A stretch of DNA of 24,118 nucleotides from JBDRMV01 sp043811795 (GTDB lineage Bacteria > CG03): contig JBDRMV010000064.1 in the NCBI GenBank assembly GCA_043811795.1, forward strand, positions 1 to 24,118. Reading direction: 5' to 3'. The notes below the pieces were generated by a model, which worked only from the letters and a program-made list of their open reading frames with translations, made no database searches and had not been told where the DNA came from. Positions 18,601 through 24,118 of the stretch are shown here, piece by piece. The stretch's first letter is position 1. The number at the start of each line of letters is the position of its first letter. The position numbers and the translations under genes are program-made.

Positions 18601-21600
18601 GTAATCATCGTAACGTCAAAATAGCGGGAACCGTTGTTGAGAGCCAGCGTGGACGAATAAGCGGCGTAGGGGTCTGCCGCCGTTAAACCGACCTGGCAGT
18701 TTGTTGAAACGGTGTTGTAGTACACATCCGCCGCATAAACGGTTACCGTAAATGCAATTCCCGCGGTCTGTTCCGCAGGTTTACTCCCCTTCCCGCCGGC
18801 GGGCTGGTTTCCGGGGTCATACGACTCCCCTGGCAGGATAACAAGCAGGCGGTCAAGGGATGCAGGACCGACGTTAAAAACAGACGAGGTAATCTGTCCA
18901 TAATCAGTGCCTTCCCCGGGATAACAATGTTTAGCCGTTATTGTCGTCGTCGCGGCTGTTTTGAGAGTGAACCAGAACGGCTCAGTCCCCCCTGTGAGCG
19001 TTCTTGAAGAGAGCTCCGTATCGTATTTGTCGGATGAGGTCCCATTAACGTCGGGACTCACATCGGGATTTATGTTCCAGTACTGGTCAACGCAGTTGAC
19101 CGTAATGGTAAACTCAGCGCCTGCCGTCTGTGTCAGCAGACCGGAACTGTCTTTTCCGGATTCGGTTCCGGGGGCGGGTGTTTCACCGGGGAGAAGAACC
19201 TGAAGTTTCACCGCGGGCCCGTAGCCGATTGATATCGCTTCAGAAGTGTAGCAGTCAAGAGAAAGCAGCGTGTCGGATGATGTGATGTGCTGGGCCCCTT
19301 CTTCTTTCATCGTTATGATAAACGTTGCAAAACCGTTTGCCAGTTGTTTGTCGTCCGGCTCATCATCGTAAAGGTCTGTCGTTTCAATCGTCACGGTCGG
19401 CGTCGCCATTGTCTGGTTGTAGAACATATCGCAGGCAAGAACCGTTACCGTAAATGCTCCACCTGCCGGCTGCATAGAAGGATTACCCGACAACCCGAGA
19501 TTGGAAACGTCCCCGGGAACATACGTCTGATCCGGACACAAAAGCAGAAGTTTATTCTTCGTATAACTTTTTATATTCACGACTGACGAAATATTGGGCG
19601 TTCTGGCGCCGGATGCGGTGACTGTCTGGGTTGAATGATAGGAATTTATTCCCTGTGAACCCGTCTTCATTGCAATCAATACATTTGTCGTTCCGTTTAT
19701 TAACTGAACGCCCGTCGGAGGCGGGGCGAAATTATCGGAAGTCGTAATTGCAAAAGCACCTGCCTCCGAGTAGGTTGGATTAACATTCCAGTAAGGGTCG
19801 GTTGCATTTACCGTAACGGTGAAAGAAAGACCCGCCGTCTGCTCTTTCGGCTCCCCGCTCTTTCCCGTAAGAGAACCCGGAACAGCCGTCTGTGTCGGCA
19901 GGAGAACCTGATATTTTACGGCGCTTCCGTAATTAACATAAACGCCCGAAGCGACGTGAGCGGTATATAAAGTTCCGGTTTCTTCCGTATCGGTCGCGGT
20001 AACCGACCATGTTCCTCTGGTTACGAGTTTCATATTGAATTTATAGGACCCGCCGCTCATCGTCATATCCGTAACGTCGTAACCCCAGTCCTTATAATAC
20101 GGGTCGTTGGCGTCTATGCTGACCTTCGCTTCGGTGGGCGGGTCAACGAAGTTCCAGTAATTATCAACGGTATTAACCGTAACGGTAAAGAAAGTCCCGG
20201 CGGTCTGCGGCGTCACGGGGCCTTCTTTCCCCGTCGTATATCCCGGTCTTGTATCTTCGCCGGCAAGAAGGCACTGAAGTTTTGCCGGCGAGCCGCTCTT
20301 AACGGGAATGTCCGGCGTTGTGAATGCTGCAAGAGCGGAACCGTCGGTCGTGGAAACTGTTATCGTCCATTTATTACCAATACCAGATGGGTCATTTGTC
20401 ACCAGCGTTGAAGTAAAGACGGCAAAACCGCTGGAAAGACCCTTTTGGGGAGACGGGTCAAACCCGTAAAGTTCGTCGTTCGGGTCTGAAGTGCTGCTTA
20501 TTTGTACGGTATTATTGGCGGCGTAATTCCTGTTCCACCAGTCGTCGCAGGCGAGAACCGTAACCGCAAATGCGGTTCCGGCTGTCTGGGTTGAGGGAGA
20601 ATTCTGGTAACCGTAAGGAATGCTGTTCCACTTGCCCGGAACGTGCGCCATTCCGGGGGTAAGAACAAGCAATTTCGTCGCAGTGTTGTAATCAACGGTT
20701 ATGACCGAGGATGTGGAAGAATTAAGACCGCCGCTCCAGTCCGTAGCGCAAACCACAGCGGTGGATGCCCTCACCAGAGTAACGTCAAACGTTCCCGCGC
20801 CGCCGACCAATGAGTCCTCGTCCGGTTCCTCATCAAACGGGTCGGTCGTGTTTATTTTTACCAGTGGATTGTAATCCGTATTTATGTTCCAGTCGTCGTC
20901 AACGGCATAAACGGTAACCGTAAACGTCACACCCGCCGTCTGATTGATTAAACCCGCGCCTTTGCCGTCATCCGTTCCCGGCTCATGCGTTTCATTCGGC
21001 ACAAGGCAGAGAAGTTTCGTAGCAGGGGCAGGTGTCACAACGACTTTCGCCGTCTGGGAAGAAGTCAACTGCCCGCTCACATCCGCTGCAATTATTGTCC
21101 ATGATGAGTCCGCTGTCTTGAATGTTATTATAAATGCCGTCGTCCCGTTCGCAAGAAATCTGTTCGCAGGCGGCGGGGCGTTGCCGTCTTCAAGCGTTAT
21201 TGAGACCTCGGGCGAGGTTGAGGCGTTCGTGTTCCACCAGTTGTCGCAGGCGTCAACCGATATCGTAAACGGTGTCCCCGCAATCTGCTCGCCCGGAGCT
21301 CCGCTCTTGCCATAAGTTGTTCCCGGCTTCCTGAGCTGCGGCGGCAGAATCACCCTCAATCGGGTCGGCGTGTTCGGATTTACCATAACTTTCGCCGTCG
21401 TGGATGAAATTAACTGCCCGCTAACATCTTCCGCCATTATCGTCCATGCCTTATTTGCCTCCTTAAACGTTATAATGAAATTAGTTGTTCCGTTTATCAG
21501 AGTTCCGGATGACGGAGGCGTCGCATTCGTATCTTCCAGTGTTATTGAAACATCCGGCGCAGTTGAAGTATTCGTGTTCCACCAGTCGTCGCAGGCGTCA

Positions 21601-24118
21601 ACCGATATCGTAAACGGAGTCCCCGCTACCTGCTCGCCCGGAGCTCCGCTCTTGCCATAATTTGTTCCCGGCGCCCTGCTCTGCGGCGGCAGGAGCGCCC
21701 TCAGGCGGGTGGGTGTGTTCGGCTGGACATAAACAGGAGATGAAATACTTAATGTGTATCCATCCGGATTTCTCCCGCCGCCCTTGTCCGTTGCCGTGAG
21801 CGTCCAGGTAGTATTTGCCGTCTTGAACGTTACGATAAATGTTGTCGTTCCGTTTATCAGATATTTATTGGAAGGTTTAATTCCATTCGTATCGGTTATC
21901 GTAATTTCAACGAGAGGGTTATCAAGAGAATTTCTGTTCCAGTCGTCGTCAACGCAGTTCACCGTTATCGTAAAAGGAACCCCCGCTGTTTGCGTCGAGA
22001 CGGTTCCCGTCTTGCCTGTCGGTGTTCCAGAGGCCGCTTGTTCTCCCGGAACAAGAACCTGCAGTTTCGTCGCCGTATCGGGAGCAATCTCATAACCGGG
22101 GCTTGTATAATCGGCATAACCCGATGCGGTTGATTTCACGACCCAGTTTGCGCCGACGGTTCTCGGAAGAATTGCAAAGTTCTTCTCACCGGAAGCGAGG
22201 AACTGCGGATTTACAATGACTTCGGCATTCGGGTCGTCAACGGAAAGAGTTACTTCGGGATTATAAGTTTTAATTATATTCCAGAATCTATCAACCGCTT
22301 TTACTTTTACCGTAAAGGTTGAACCCGCATATCCGGTATAAGAAGACCCTGAATAGCCGTCATCGGAACCCGGGTCATATATCTGCGACGGCAGAAGCGC
22401 TATAAGACGATAATCATTCGTGTCCGGCTTGACTTCAAACTGGGAAGAAACGTTCGGTGTATATGCTCCTGCATCATCGGCTGTAATTGTGTGGGTGGTA
22501 ATATTTCCAATACGCGGGCTGAACCAGAAATCGGCGGCGCCGCTTACGAGAAATTTCGGCGCTTCTTTTTCAGCGTAATTATCCGTTGTCGTCAGCGAGA
22601 CCTGCGGATTATTCACCGCGCAGAGGTTCCAGAAGTTATCCGTGCTGTAAACGGAAAGAGTAAATGTTGAGCCGGCGGCATGCCAGTTAACAGTGCTGTC
22701 CTTGCCGGCTGGCGTTCCCGGCTGCCTCGTCTGACCCGGCAGAATCACCTGAAGCCGCAGGTGAGTGGTGTCCGGCTCCACGGAAACCGCCGCTGTTGTC
22801 GTGGAATTCAAAACTCCGATTGTGTCGGAAGCGGTAATCGTCCAGGTCGTCCCGACGAGGTCGTCCGCCGACTTGAACGTAACGGTAAAAGTTGAAACGC
22901 CGCTGTAAAGAACTCTGTTGGAAATCGGGTCATCATTCGGATCTGTTGTTGTAACGGAAACCGTCGGCTCCGTTGATGCGACGGTGTTCCACAAATAATC
23001 GCAGGCGCGGATGGTAATCGTAAAAACAGTTCCCGCTATCTGCTGTGCCGGCACGCCGTATTTTCCATTTTGGCTTCCGGGGTCGTATGTCTGACCCGGA
23101 AGAATCGCCGCAAGTTTTACGGGGGCGGTCGGTTTAACGTAAACTGTCGACCCGTTCAGCAACAAGCCGTATCCGGTATCATATTCGCCGGCAAATACTA
23201 ACCGGTTCAGGTTTGCCGTCTTCAGAGTTATGAAAAATGTTGTCGTGCCGTTTATGAGAGTATTGGTCGACGGCAGGACGGCATTTGAATCCGTTGACGT
23301 TATGCTGACGGTTGCGGTCGTAGGAGTAATGTTGTAACTTGAATCAAGCGAGTTAACGGTAAAGGAAAATCCAACGCCGGCCGTCTGTGTTGAGGCGGAG
23401 CCCGTTTTTCCTTCGCAGGGAACATTTGACTCGCCCGGCAAAAGCACCTGCAGTTCCACGGGAATTCCGGGAATACATTTAATTCCCGAATGTGTGTAAG
23501 ACGACAGTTTAATTGAATCAAGGTCCTGCGCCGTCAGATATGAAGTCGTGTTTGCCTTTACGAGAATCACGTCAAAAATTGCGATTCCGTTCGACAGGTC
23601 GGCAGGCGGGTCGGGCATGTCTCCGGCATAACTGCTCGCCAGCCCCACATTCGCAACTGCGTTCTCCTGAAGGTTCCAGTAATCGTCAACGCCCCTTACG
23701 GTAATCGTAAAAGGAATTCCCGCATACTGGTTCAGAACAGAACCGTACTTGCCGCCGCTTGAGACATTCCCGTCGTCGGGATATTCATCAGGAACGAGAA
23801 CCTGCAGTTTTGTCGCCGCGGCCGGTTTCACATAAATTCCGGACGAAGTCGCATTTGAATAACCGCTGCCGTTTGAAGTTGTCAGCGTCCAGGTGGAATG
23901 GGCTGTCTTGAACGTAACGACAAAAACCGTCGTTCCCTGACTCAACTGTTTAGAAGACGGATAGGCGCCGTTCGGGTCGGTACCGGAAGGCCCTACAATT
24001 CCGACGGTCGGCTCGACTGCCGTCTGGTTAAAATAATCGTCGCAGGCGTAAACGGTGATTGTAAACGGCTTGCCTGCCTCCTGCTGGTCCGGCGTGTCGT
24101 CCGACTTGCCCGTCGGCG
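9675..24118 (-). CDS. Giant multi-repeat surface/secreted protein, N-terminus beyond the window
   Basis: At least 4813 residues are visible. The frame stays open to the window edge and the last visible codons are another repeat (GKPFTITVYACDDYFN), so the true start lies outside; a TTG at 23945 is internal. Order by visible residue: ~1-1985, type A Ig-like repeats of ~115 residues; ~1985-2880, looser Ig-like repeats (motifs such as YIAFTTDPRTLTAGTT and LRDKFDNES); ~2880-4420, eight type B repeats; ~4420-4700, fibronectin-like segments (NYYFSVKAVS, FYRYRVRAIDRAGNISGWS); ~4700-4813, a FlgD-like/T9SS-like C-terminal domain (NYPNPVDARKFG, TLYDLLGKKVY, KIAVIK). No transmembrane span or enzyme motif is seen. 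The likely role is an extracellular adhesin or cell-surface structural protein. That is inference from the architecture; no function is demonstrated. No frameshift or premature stop is visible. Confidence 0.93.
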   Translation of the reverse strand, partial: PTGKSDDTPDQQEAGKPFTITVYACDDYFNQTAVEPTVGIVGPSGTDPNGAYPSSKQLSQGTTVFVVTFKTAHSTWTLTTSNGSGYSNATSSGIYVKPAAATKLQVLVPDEYPDDGNVSSGGKYGSVLNQYAGIPFTITVRGVDDYWNLQENAVANVGLASSYAGDMPDPPADLSNGIAIFDVILVKANTTSYLTAQDLDSIKLSSYTHSGIKCIPGIPVELQVLLPGESNVPCEGKTGSASTQTAGVGFSFTVNSLDSSYNITPTTATVSITSTDSNAVLPSTNTLINGTTTFFITLKTANLNRLVFAGEYDTGYGLLLNGSTVYVKPTAPVKLAAILPGQTYDPGSQNGKYGVPAQQIAGTVFTITIRACDYLWNTVASTEPTVSVTTTDPNDDPISNRVLYSGVSTFTVTFKSADDLVGTTWTITASDTIGVLNSTTTAAVSVEPDTTHLRLQVILPGQTRQPGTPAGKDSTVNWHAAGSTFTLSVYSTDNFWNLCAVNNPQVSLTTTDNYAEKEAPKFLVSGAADFWFSPRIGNITTHTITADDAGAYTPNVSSQFEVKPDTNDYRLIALLPSQIYDPGSDDGYSGSSYTGYAGSTFTVKVKAVDRFWNIIKTYNPEVTLSVDDPNAEVIVNPQFLASGEKNFAILPRTVGANWVVKSTASGYADYTSPGYEIAPDTATKLQVLVPGEQAASGTPTGKTGTVSTQTAGVPFTITVNCVDDDWNRNSLDNPLVEITITDTNGIKPSNKYLINGTTTFIVTFKTANTTWTLTATDKGGGRNPDGYTLSISSPVYVQPNTPTRLRALLPPQSRAPGTNYGKSGAPGEQVAGTPFTISVDACDDWWNTNTSTAPDVSITLEDTNATPPSSGTLINGTTNFIITFKEANKAWTIMAEDVSGQLISSTTAKVMVNPNTPTRLRVILPPQLRKPGTTYGKSGAPGEQIAGTPFTISVDACDNWWNTNASTSPEVSITLEDGNAPPPANRFLANGTTAFIITFKTADSSWTIIAADVSGQLTSSQTAKVVVTPAPATKLLCLVPNETHEPGTDDGKGAGLINQTAGVTFTVTVYAVDDDWNINTDYNPLVKINTTDPFDEEPDEDSLVGGAGTFDVTLVRASTAVVCATDWSGGLNSSTSSVITVDYNTATKLLVLTPGMAHVPGKWNSIPYGYQNSPSTQTAGTAFAVTVLACDDWWNRNYAANNTVQISSTSDPNDELYGFDPSPQKGLSSGFAVFTSTLVTNDPSGIGNKWTITVSTTDGSALAAFTTPDIPVKSGSPAKLQCLLAGEDTRPGYTTGKEGPVTPQTAGTFFTVTVNTVDNYWNFVDPPTEAKVSIDANDPYYKDWGYDVTDMTMSGGSYKFNMKLVTRGTWSVTATDTEETGTLYTAHVASGVYVNYGSAVKYQVLLPTQTAVPGSLTGKSGEPKEQTAGLSFTVTVNATDPYWNVNPTYSEAGAFAITTSDNFAPPPTGVQLINGTTNVLIAMKTGSQGINSYHSTQTVTASGARTPNISSVVNIKSYTKNKLLLLCPDQTYVPGDVSNLGLSGNPSMQPAGGAFTVTVLACDMFYNQTMATPTVTIETTDLYDDEPDDKQLANGFATFIITMKEEGAQHITSSDTLLSLDCYTSEAISIGYGPAVKLQVLLPGETPAPGTESGKDSSGLLTQTAGAEFTITVNCVDQYWNINPDVSPDVNGTSSDKYDTELSSRTLTGGTEPFWFTLKTAATTTITAKHCYPGEGTDYGQITSSVFNVGPASLDRLLVILPGESYDPGNQPAGGKGSKPAEQTAGIAFTVTVYAADVYYNTVSTNCQVGLTAADPYAAYSSTLALNNGSRYFDVTMITRGSWTLTANEIYGALNNPTYQTPKVDIRAAAGSQLVIVLPGESIIEGYGKTEIPDVHEASETEWDFDIYLRDDNFNIAKDAQPTVTLGATSSSATLPGSVVIDANGSAVCWVKLREVKAENKIYAYATGIATGATGNIIVNNSDPAKLVLEDIPVNTAAGTPFSFTVKAKDNFNNVCKGSYDKYGVWVGNKSYAKDWNGYLGGVVKFTSNNSHDLTDLPDDYTFVTNNMGQKDFVNSFLCTAGGGFWIKAQDDWYAGISGVQEGITVTAGNLFKFVVSPTADLTTVAAGESIAIIGTAADNFGNPKQAEGKVCDLIVSIVDYQPGDAIPYFSDGEGHSISSATTNAYGVIGGTEMAVNLYVSTKAADQVRAKIQIIDDPAVEGESGLIETKGAGPAKYVFDTAPAEKTLGSQDDNCWTTKFKVVRYDQYGNLSETGKSYVRLKTDSNDDPDLKIGGTSMPGVFSKFKINTSDPDEPHDDPEYSGASIKIDDGGTFCEFYYNDHKASWDTITPSSWTITAFSTGIVSAVTNIRINPYDISYIAFTTDPRTLTAGTTTELDAEKHRIEIHTRDNWHNEKVVAENKVCYLKATGNDAIAGLYHFLLDGEEVWSSSTTYITFTTNTYASKFWFTSDRVGHPVTEVSYNNGEWKGSQTQTINPASISYIVFITTAMTDGNGKSLTAGTTSPLVTFQTQDKYGNPSPIPSDYPAGVAFALKSQIQDPPSYDMSVTSTVWVSTDSITIPMGEDEASFFYVNTKSGHHEIKVEESAIALGWTDASQYCDVWGADIVKIVFTTPARRAIAGVDDYTAFGSSYIITVQLRDKFDNESKAPQNIQLPLSGSSSQEGFSTTGAPPWTTVGVLIASGTSTESFYYRDEIKGLHTITVNESPDKGWADAEQAVTVYPSDAVRFKVTHDGIAPVLTDVTVTVEALDRYGAGGMGNICTGRPPLGNPDALEDDWIYYTGIASFTATGTAEVTSPFPPYYNFTKADLGAKIIKVKDSHVTDPPDVPPVKISAVDQADNSICGTSADLVIQGAVVKPYVDPETKGKPGDPDPDYPGDRIIQMDEYGSAGRIYQGAVNRYIERLDLWTNSGTGDWEGLDIDNVGGTKDEDILAIRVWKDGNANGRFDAPPDEDPDNLGGASSDIFLASATFSATKAYLTWSQPQTIGVSPQNYFITVAISKYTEPDKTFIIRMKDRTYFKWEDNPDAALSSNNFEICLPTATIATSPGEITVYPHNLVYSTNTVYQGTNKLGFLRLDMVTDKYTVPWSEIRMGLTGSADGGRKEGTDPVVNYPSTDIESIRIYRDVQAVGGTGYQEFSPNTDELISEGVETFGQLEPGICIITLRNPNNLSEPRAQVISQSTATYYIAYSFRNSAEVGVTAGVVLSNDAAIFAWMEGANRVATFYDYDHDLEKDADEPNVFPCESQQPSVIATKDIMIVSPKSPAISQVTQGDTNRVFEELILKIDPATPRAVWWSGMGIDKLGDLDNWGIDVVKVWYYVSGATDTAGNPVVNTATNTPTGKSDVRVAMVEGDLVAHSYGAFPAGSSTTFIAFEENSWQEIYFIPAAQEQKHYLITYDIDPFAEKGKKIGMNFESKDYFRVDGVDDTVAVFNPFGITPVEVKEYADIVTFDFADATSLIEDRQLNQGDRDLPVLVVNVETDQSDAYWTQLIIDQAGSAEDSDIDNISVWYDANNNGEFNSDSDINIASGTFSQGQAKFIFTGNEEERKIGPKNNPFVPREKRYFINLSISDVATPGLTTSLKIEGDPEAGYLVVSKPNKIDPEFAGTGYISPPQPLKASQRIMYIDASSIAPGTVNQGESSIPMEKLALRASGYEIPWRALRLTRSGTGIDPDVKTVKLYADDQQPGDPNYGVWGLSDILVSSGTFTDAVCSLDFSTTTKIQTIKDLSLNNGVTQYFFIVFDFANSATPGAYTGVQINDRGAFNVETPHIVEEFSPAIASIQTQQLATEDTLKVTPTDLGVAEVIQGARNVAFAQLALRSDQHDVVINGMKIHRIGSGVDADIEAIKIYRDLYETDGGGIPGVLDSWDTRYDTTTYKYPGLINYGSEVFIDGVANISFKVPEKVGTDWAGEEKTYFVAFDIANLATVGKWVGFKILPPGTSSFFVVAPDLVESVDFGVVGATIKEYPDVVTVSPWRDSEGYGVIANEVVQGEKDILVEKFSLTTKTPGIGDPESEADWLGMRVGLGGDVPDKDIEKIRIFRDLDGDGLFSSSKDQLIGHSDGFTESGATNIMFEEISFTGCGLTTAFSVTKANMGWKENKYVGYTLQVTGGKGAGQKKNIVSNTSDTFYIETAWDVMPDQTSVFEINTVQTIGTVAKTYFLIYNLSMNAQPPATLGSKFTSPSFFFISMPNVPKLLDDLPIESRSATIRPVRMDVVISNSAPPSCSQSERAVPMFAMDIYVSSTTVKAVDGKPALQKIKLSLNYTAGYGAPAPGHFDGDISAVLVYLDSNGDGKLTRVWNEETFNFDVVGDSLISSGNDVFSGGTCLVSLTPSLVISRETPRIFVSFDIASDAALNDSVGVVVGQMTNDWITINPPERLINDASFASALSVIKSEYLPRPPAPVMKNAWVNSSVEVSADWPTENLVKGGIKQSWYAVGREIGGVQNLPWRVTASTFIKAKVENPMEEKNYYFSVKAVSVETEDISEPGACQFFVDVTAPSSPDKPTVDPSGDSYFVNWKSVKDRYADADGVMWDVLMGMEGVESALAVAGLTASGPDENGVITLSPIGNPFSGYYERKDASGFVMDRVRVLASGVEYYELQEQVDTSARWRTISSNISADKQGEEIASSLDNYEDGTVRNKAGKFYRYRVRAIDRAGNISGWSPVSSGYQAKAAPEGISDVSNYPNPVDARKFGDTTIAYTLSEPSTVDITLYDLLGKKVYSWHFEPDEEVSFPDDSMGDKRSGGGKAGPNKIVWYLKNEVGNKVAKGGYICYIKIKNSKGSFKKIYKIAVIK
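9678..10020 (-). other. FlgD-like/T9SS-like C-terminal domain of the giant protein
   Basis: The final ~113 residues run from SNYPNPVDARKFGDTTIAY through DITLYDLLGKKVYSW, GGKAGPNKIVWYLKNEVGN and KGGYICYIKIKN to KKIYKIAVIK. The YPNP start, the IYDxxGxxV strand, the W...N..G..V..GGY block and the basic KIxVIK end match the Ig-like C-terminal domain shared by FlgD and by type IX secretion cargo in Bacteroidetes and several candidate phyla. It may act as a sorting or surface-attachment signal, but no T9SS gene is in this window. Confidence 0.72.
11341..15400 (-). repeat. Type B repeat array: eight ~170-205-residue units with Ca-loop-like motifs
   Basis: Each unit starts with a QG motif: IYQGAVNRYIERL (~15378), VYQGTNKLGFLRL (~14858), VTQGDTNRVFEEL (~14243), LNQGDRDLPVLVV (~13655), VNQGESSIPMEKL (~13140), VIQGARNVAFAQL (~12630), VVQGEKDILVEKF (~12080) and a decayed CSQSERAVPMFAM (~11365). 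Then come a DxDI..IxIYRD strand, often an acidic loop (DGNANGRFD ~15235, DANNNGEFN ~13515, DLDGDGLFS ~11925, DSNGDGKLT ~11185), a TFxxGxAxISF strand, and a YFIxFDIAxxATxG strand. The acidic loops resemble dockerin or EF-hand calcium sites. Unit boundaries are approximate. Confidence 0.82.
18170..24118 (-). repeat. Type A repeat array in the giant gene (~345 bp per unit)
   Basis: One partial unit plus about 16 copies follow each other with boundaries near 23820, 23462, 23125, 22768, 22420, 22076, 21713, 21368, 21024, 20683, 20289, 19925, 19560, 19213, 18860 and 18505. The period is 112-131 residues. The consensus order is KLxVLLPGE, PGT..GK.G, QTAG.PFTITV.A.D..WN, a TTDPNA-like segment, L.NGTT.FI.TFK.A, then W.I.A.D and SS.V.V.P. 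The fold is predicted to be Ig-like beta sandwiches. The last one or two copies (below ~18505) lose the QTAG and WN motifs and grade into the looser repeats that follow. Confidence 0.9.
21024..21713 (-). repeat. Youngest tandem duplication: two adjacent 345-bp type A units
   Basis: Units 21369-21713 and 21024-21368 are each exactly 115 codons and align without gaps. I count 30 differences in 115 residues (about 74% identity). Long DNA stretches are nearly identical at an exact 345-bp offset, for example gcaggcgtcaaccgatatcg at 21246 and at 21591. Other unit pairs are far more diverged. Confidence 0.88.

Noticed and set aside
20944..22095. Series of similar plus-strand open frames (20944-21315, 21370-21660, 21754-22095)
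   Set aside because: They resemble each other only because they are the antisense of consecutive type A repeats; the periodicity is inherited from the real gene.
23943..23945. TTG at 23945 as the start of the giant protein
   Set aside because: The frame continues upstream to the window edge and encodes a typical repeat segment there (FTITVYACDDYFN), so the codon is an internal Leu.
18170..24118. CRISPR array or short tandem satellite in the repetitive region
   Set aside because: The repeats are ~345 bp, protein-coding and in frame, with conservation at the amino-acid level.

Overview
This 24.1 kb window comes from a bacterial chromosome, and every gene I accept lies on the minus strand. The core genes (greA, tyrS, plsY, der, hflX, comM) are ordinary bacterial ones. 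Two features point towards one of the poorly cultured Gram-negative-type candidate phyla (the Elusimicrobia, Omnitrophota, Goldbacteria or Desantisbacteria kind of lineage): a giant surface-type repeat protein ending in a FlgD-like/T9SS-like C-terminal domain, and a hexulose-phosphate-synthase/RraA fusion. That placement is inference from memory of similar proteins, and I would not name a phylum from this window alone.

Layout in the direction of transcription (high to low coordinates). (1) 24118-9675: the 3' part of one enormous gene, open at the window edge, with at least 4813 residues visible. It has an array of ~115-residue repeats (type A), then degenerate Ig-like repeats, then eight longer repeats (type B) carrying Ca-loop-like Asp/Asn/Gly motifs, then fibronectin-like segments, and finally a FlgD-like C-terminal domain. 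(2) 9555-5072: comM, hflX, der and plsY. hflX/der overlap by 4 nt and der/plsY by 16 nt, so these three look co-transcribed. They cover DNA uptake/recombination, ribosome rescue and assembly GTPases, and phospholipid synthesis. (3) 5071-4238: a small island holding yjbQ with a different palindromic repeat element on each side. (4) 4237-11: hps-rraA fusion, UDP-sugar epimerase, tyrS, a small DUF5665-like membrane protein and greA. These are packed with 10-nt, -4, 1 and -4 nt junctions, i.e. a tight operon.

The non-coding DNA is scarce but structured. The spacers at 4238-4396, 4826-5071, 7959-8040 and 9556-9674 each hold a REP/MITE-like trace: a 160-bp palindromic insert bounded by 13-bp direct repeats; a 200-bp element with 19-bp terminal inverted repeats, TTAA at both ends and a long internal palindrome; a solitary end-motif related to the first insert; and a GTAG-plus-hairpin REP-like unit beside the comM ribosome-binding site. 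No transposase, tRNA, rRNA or CRISPR array is visible.

The most interesting items are the giant two-class repeat protein, whose type A array shows an exact in-frame 345-bp recent duplication, and the repeat-element traffic around yjbQ, where an apparent target-site duplication preserved the start codon of the next gene.
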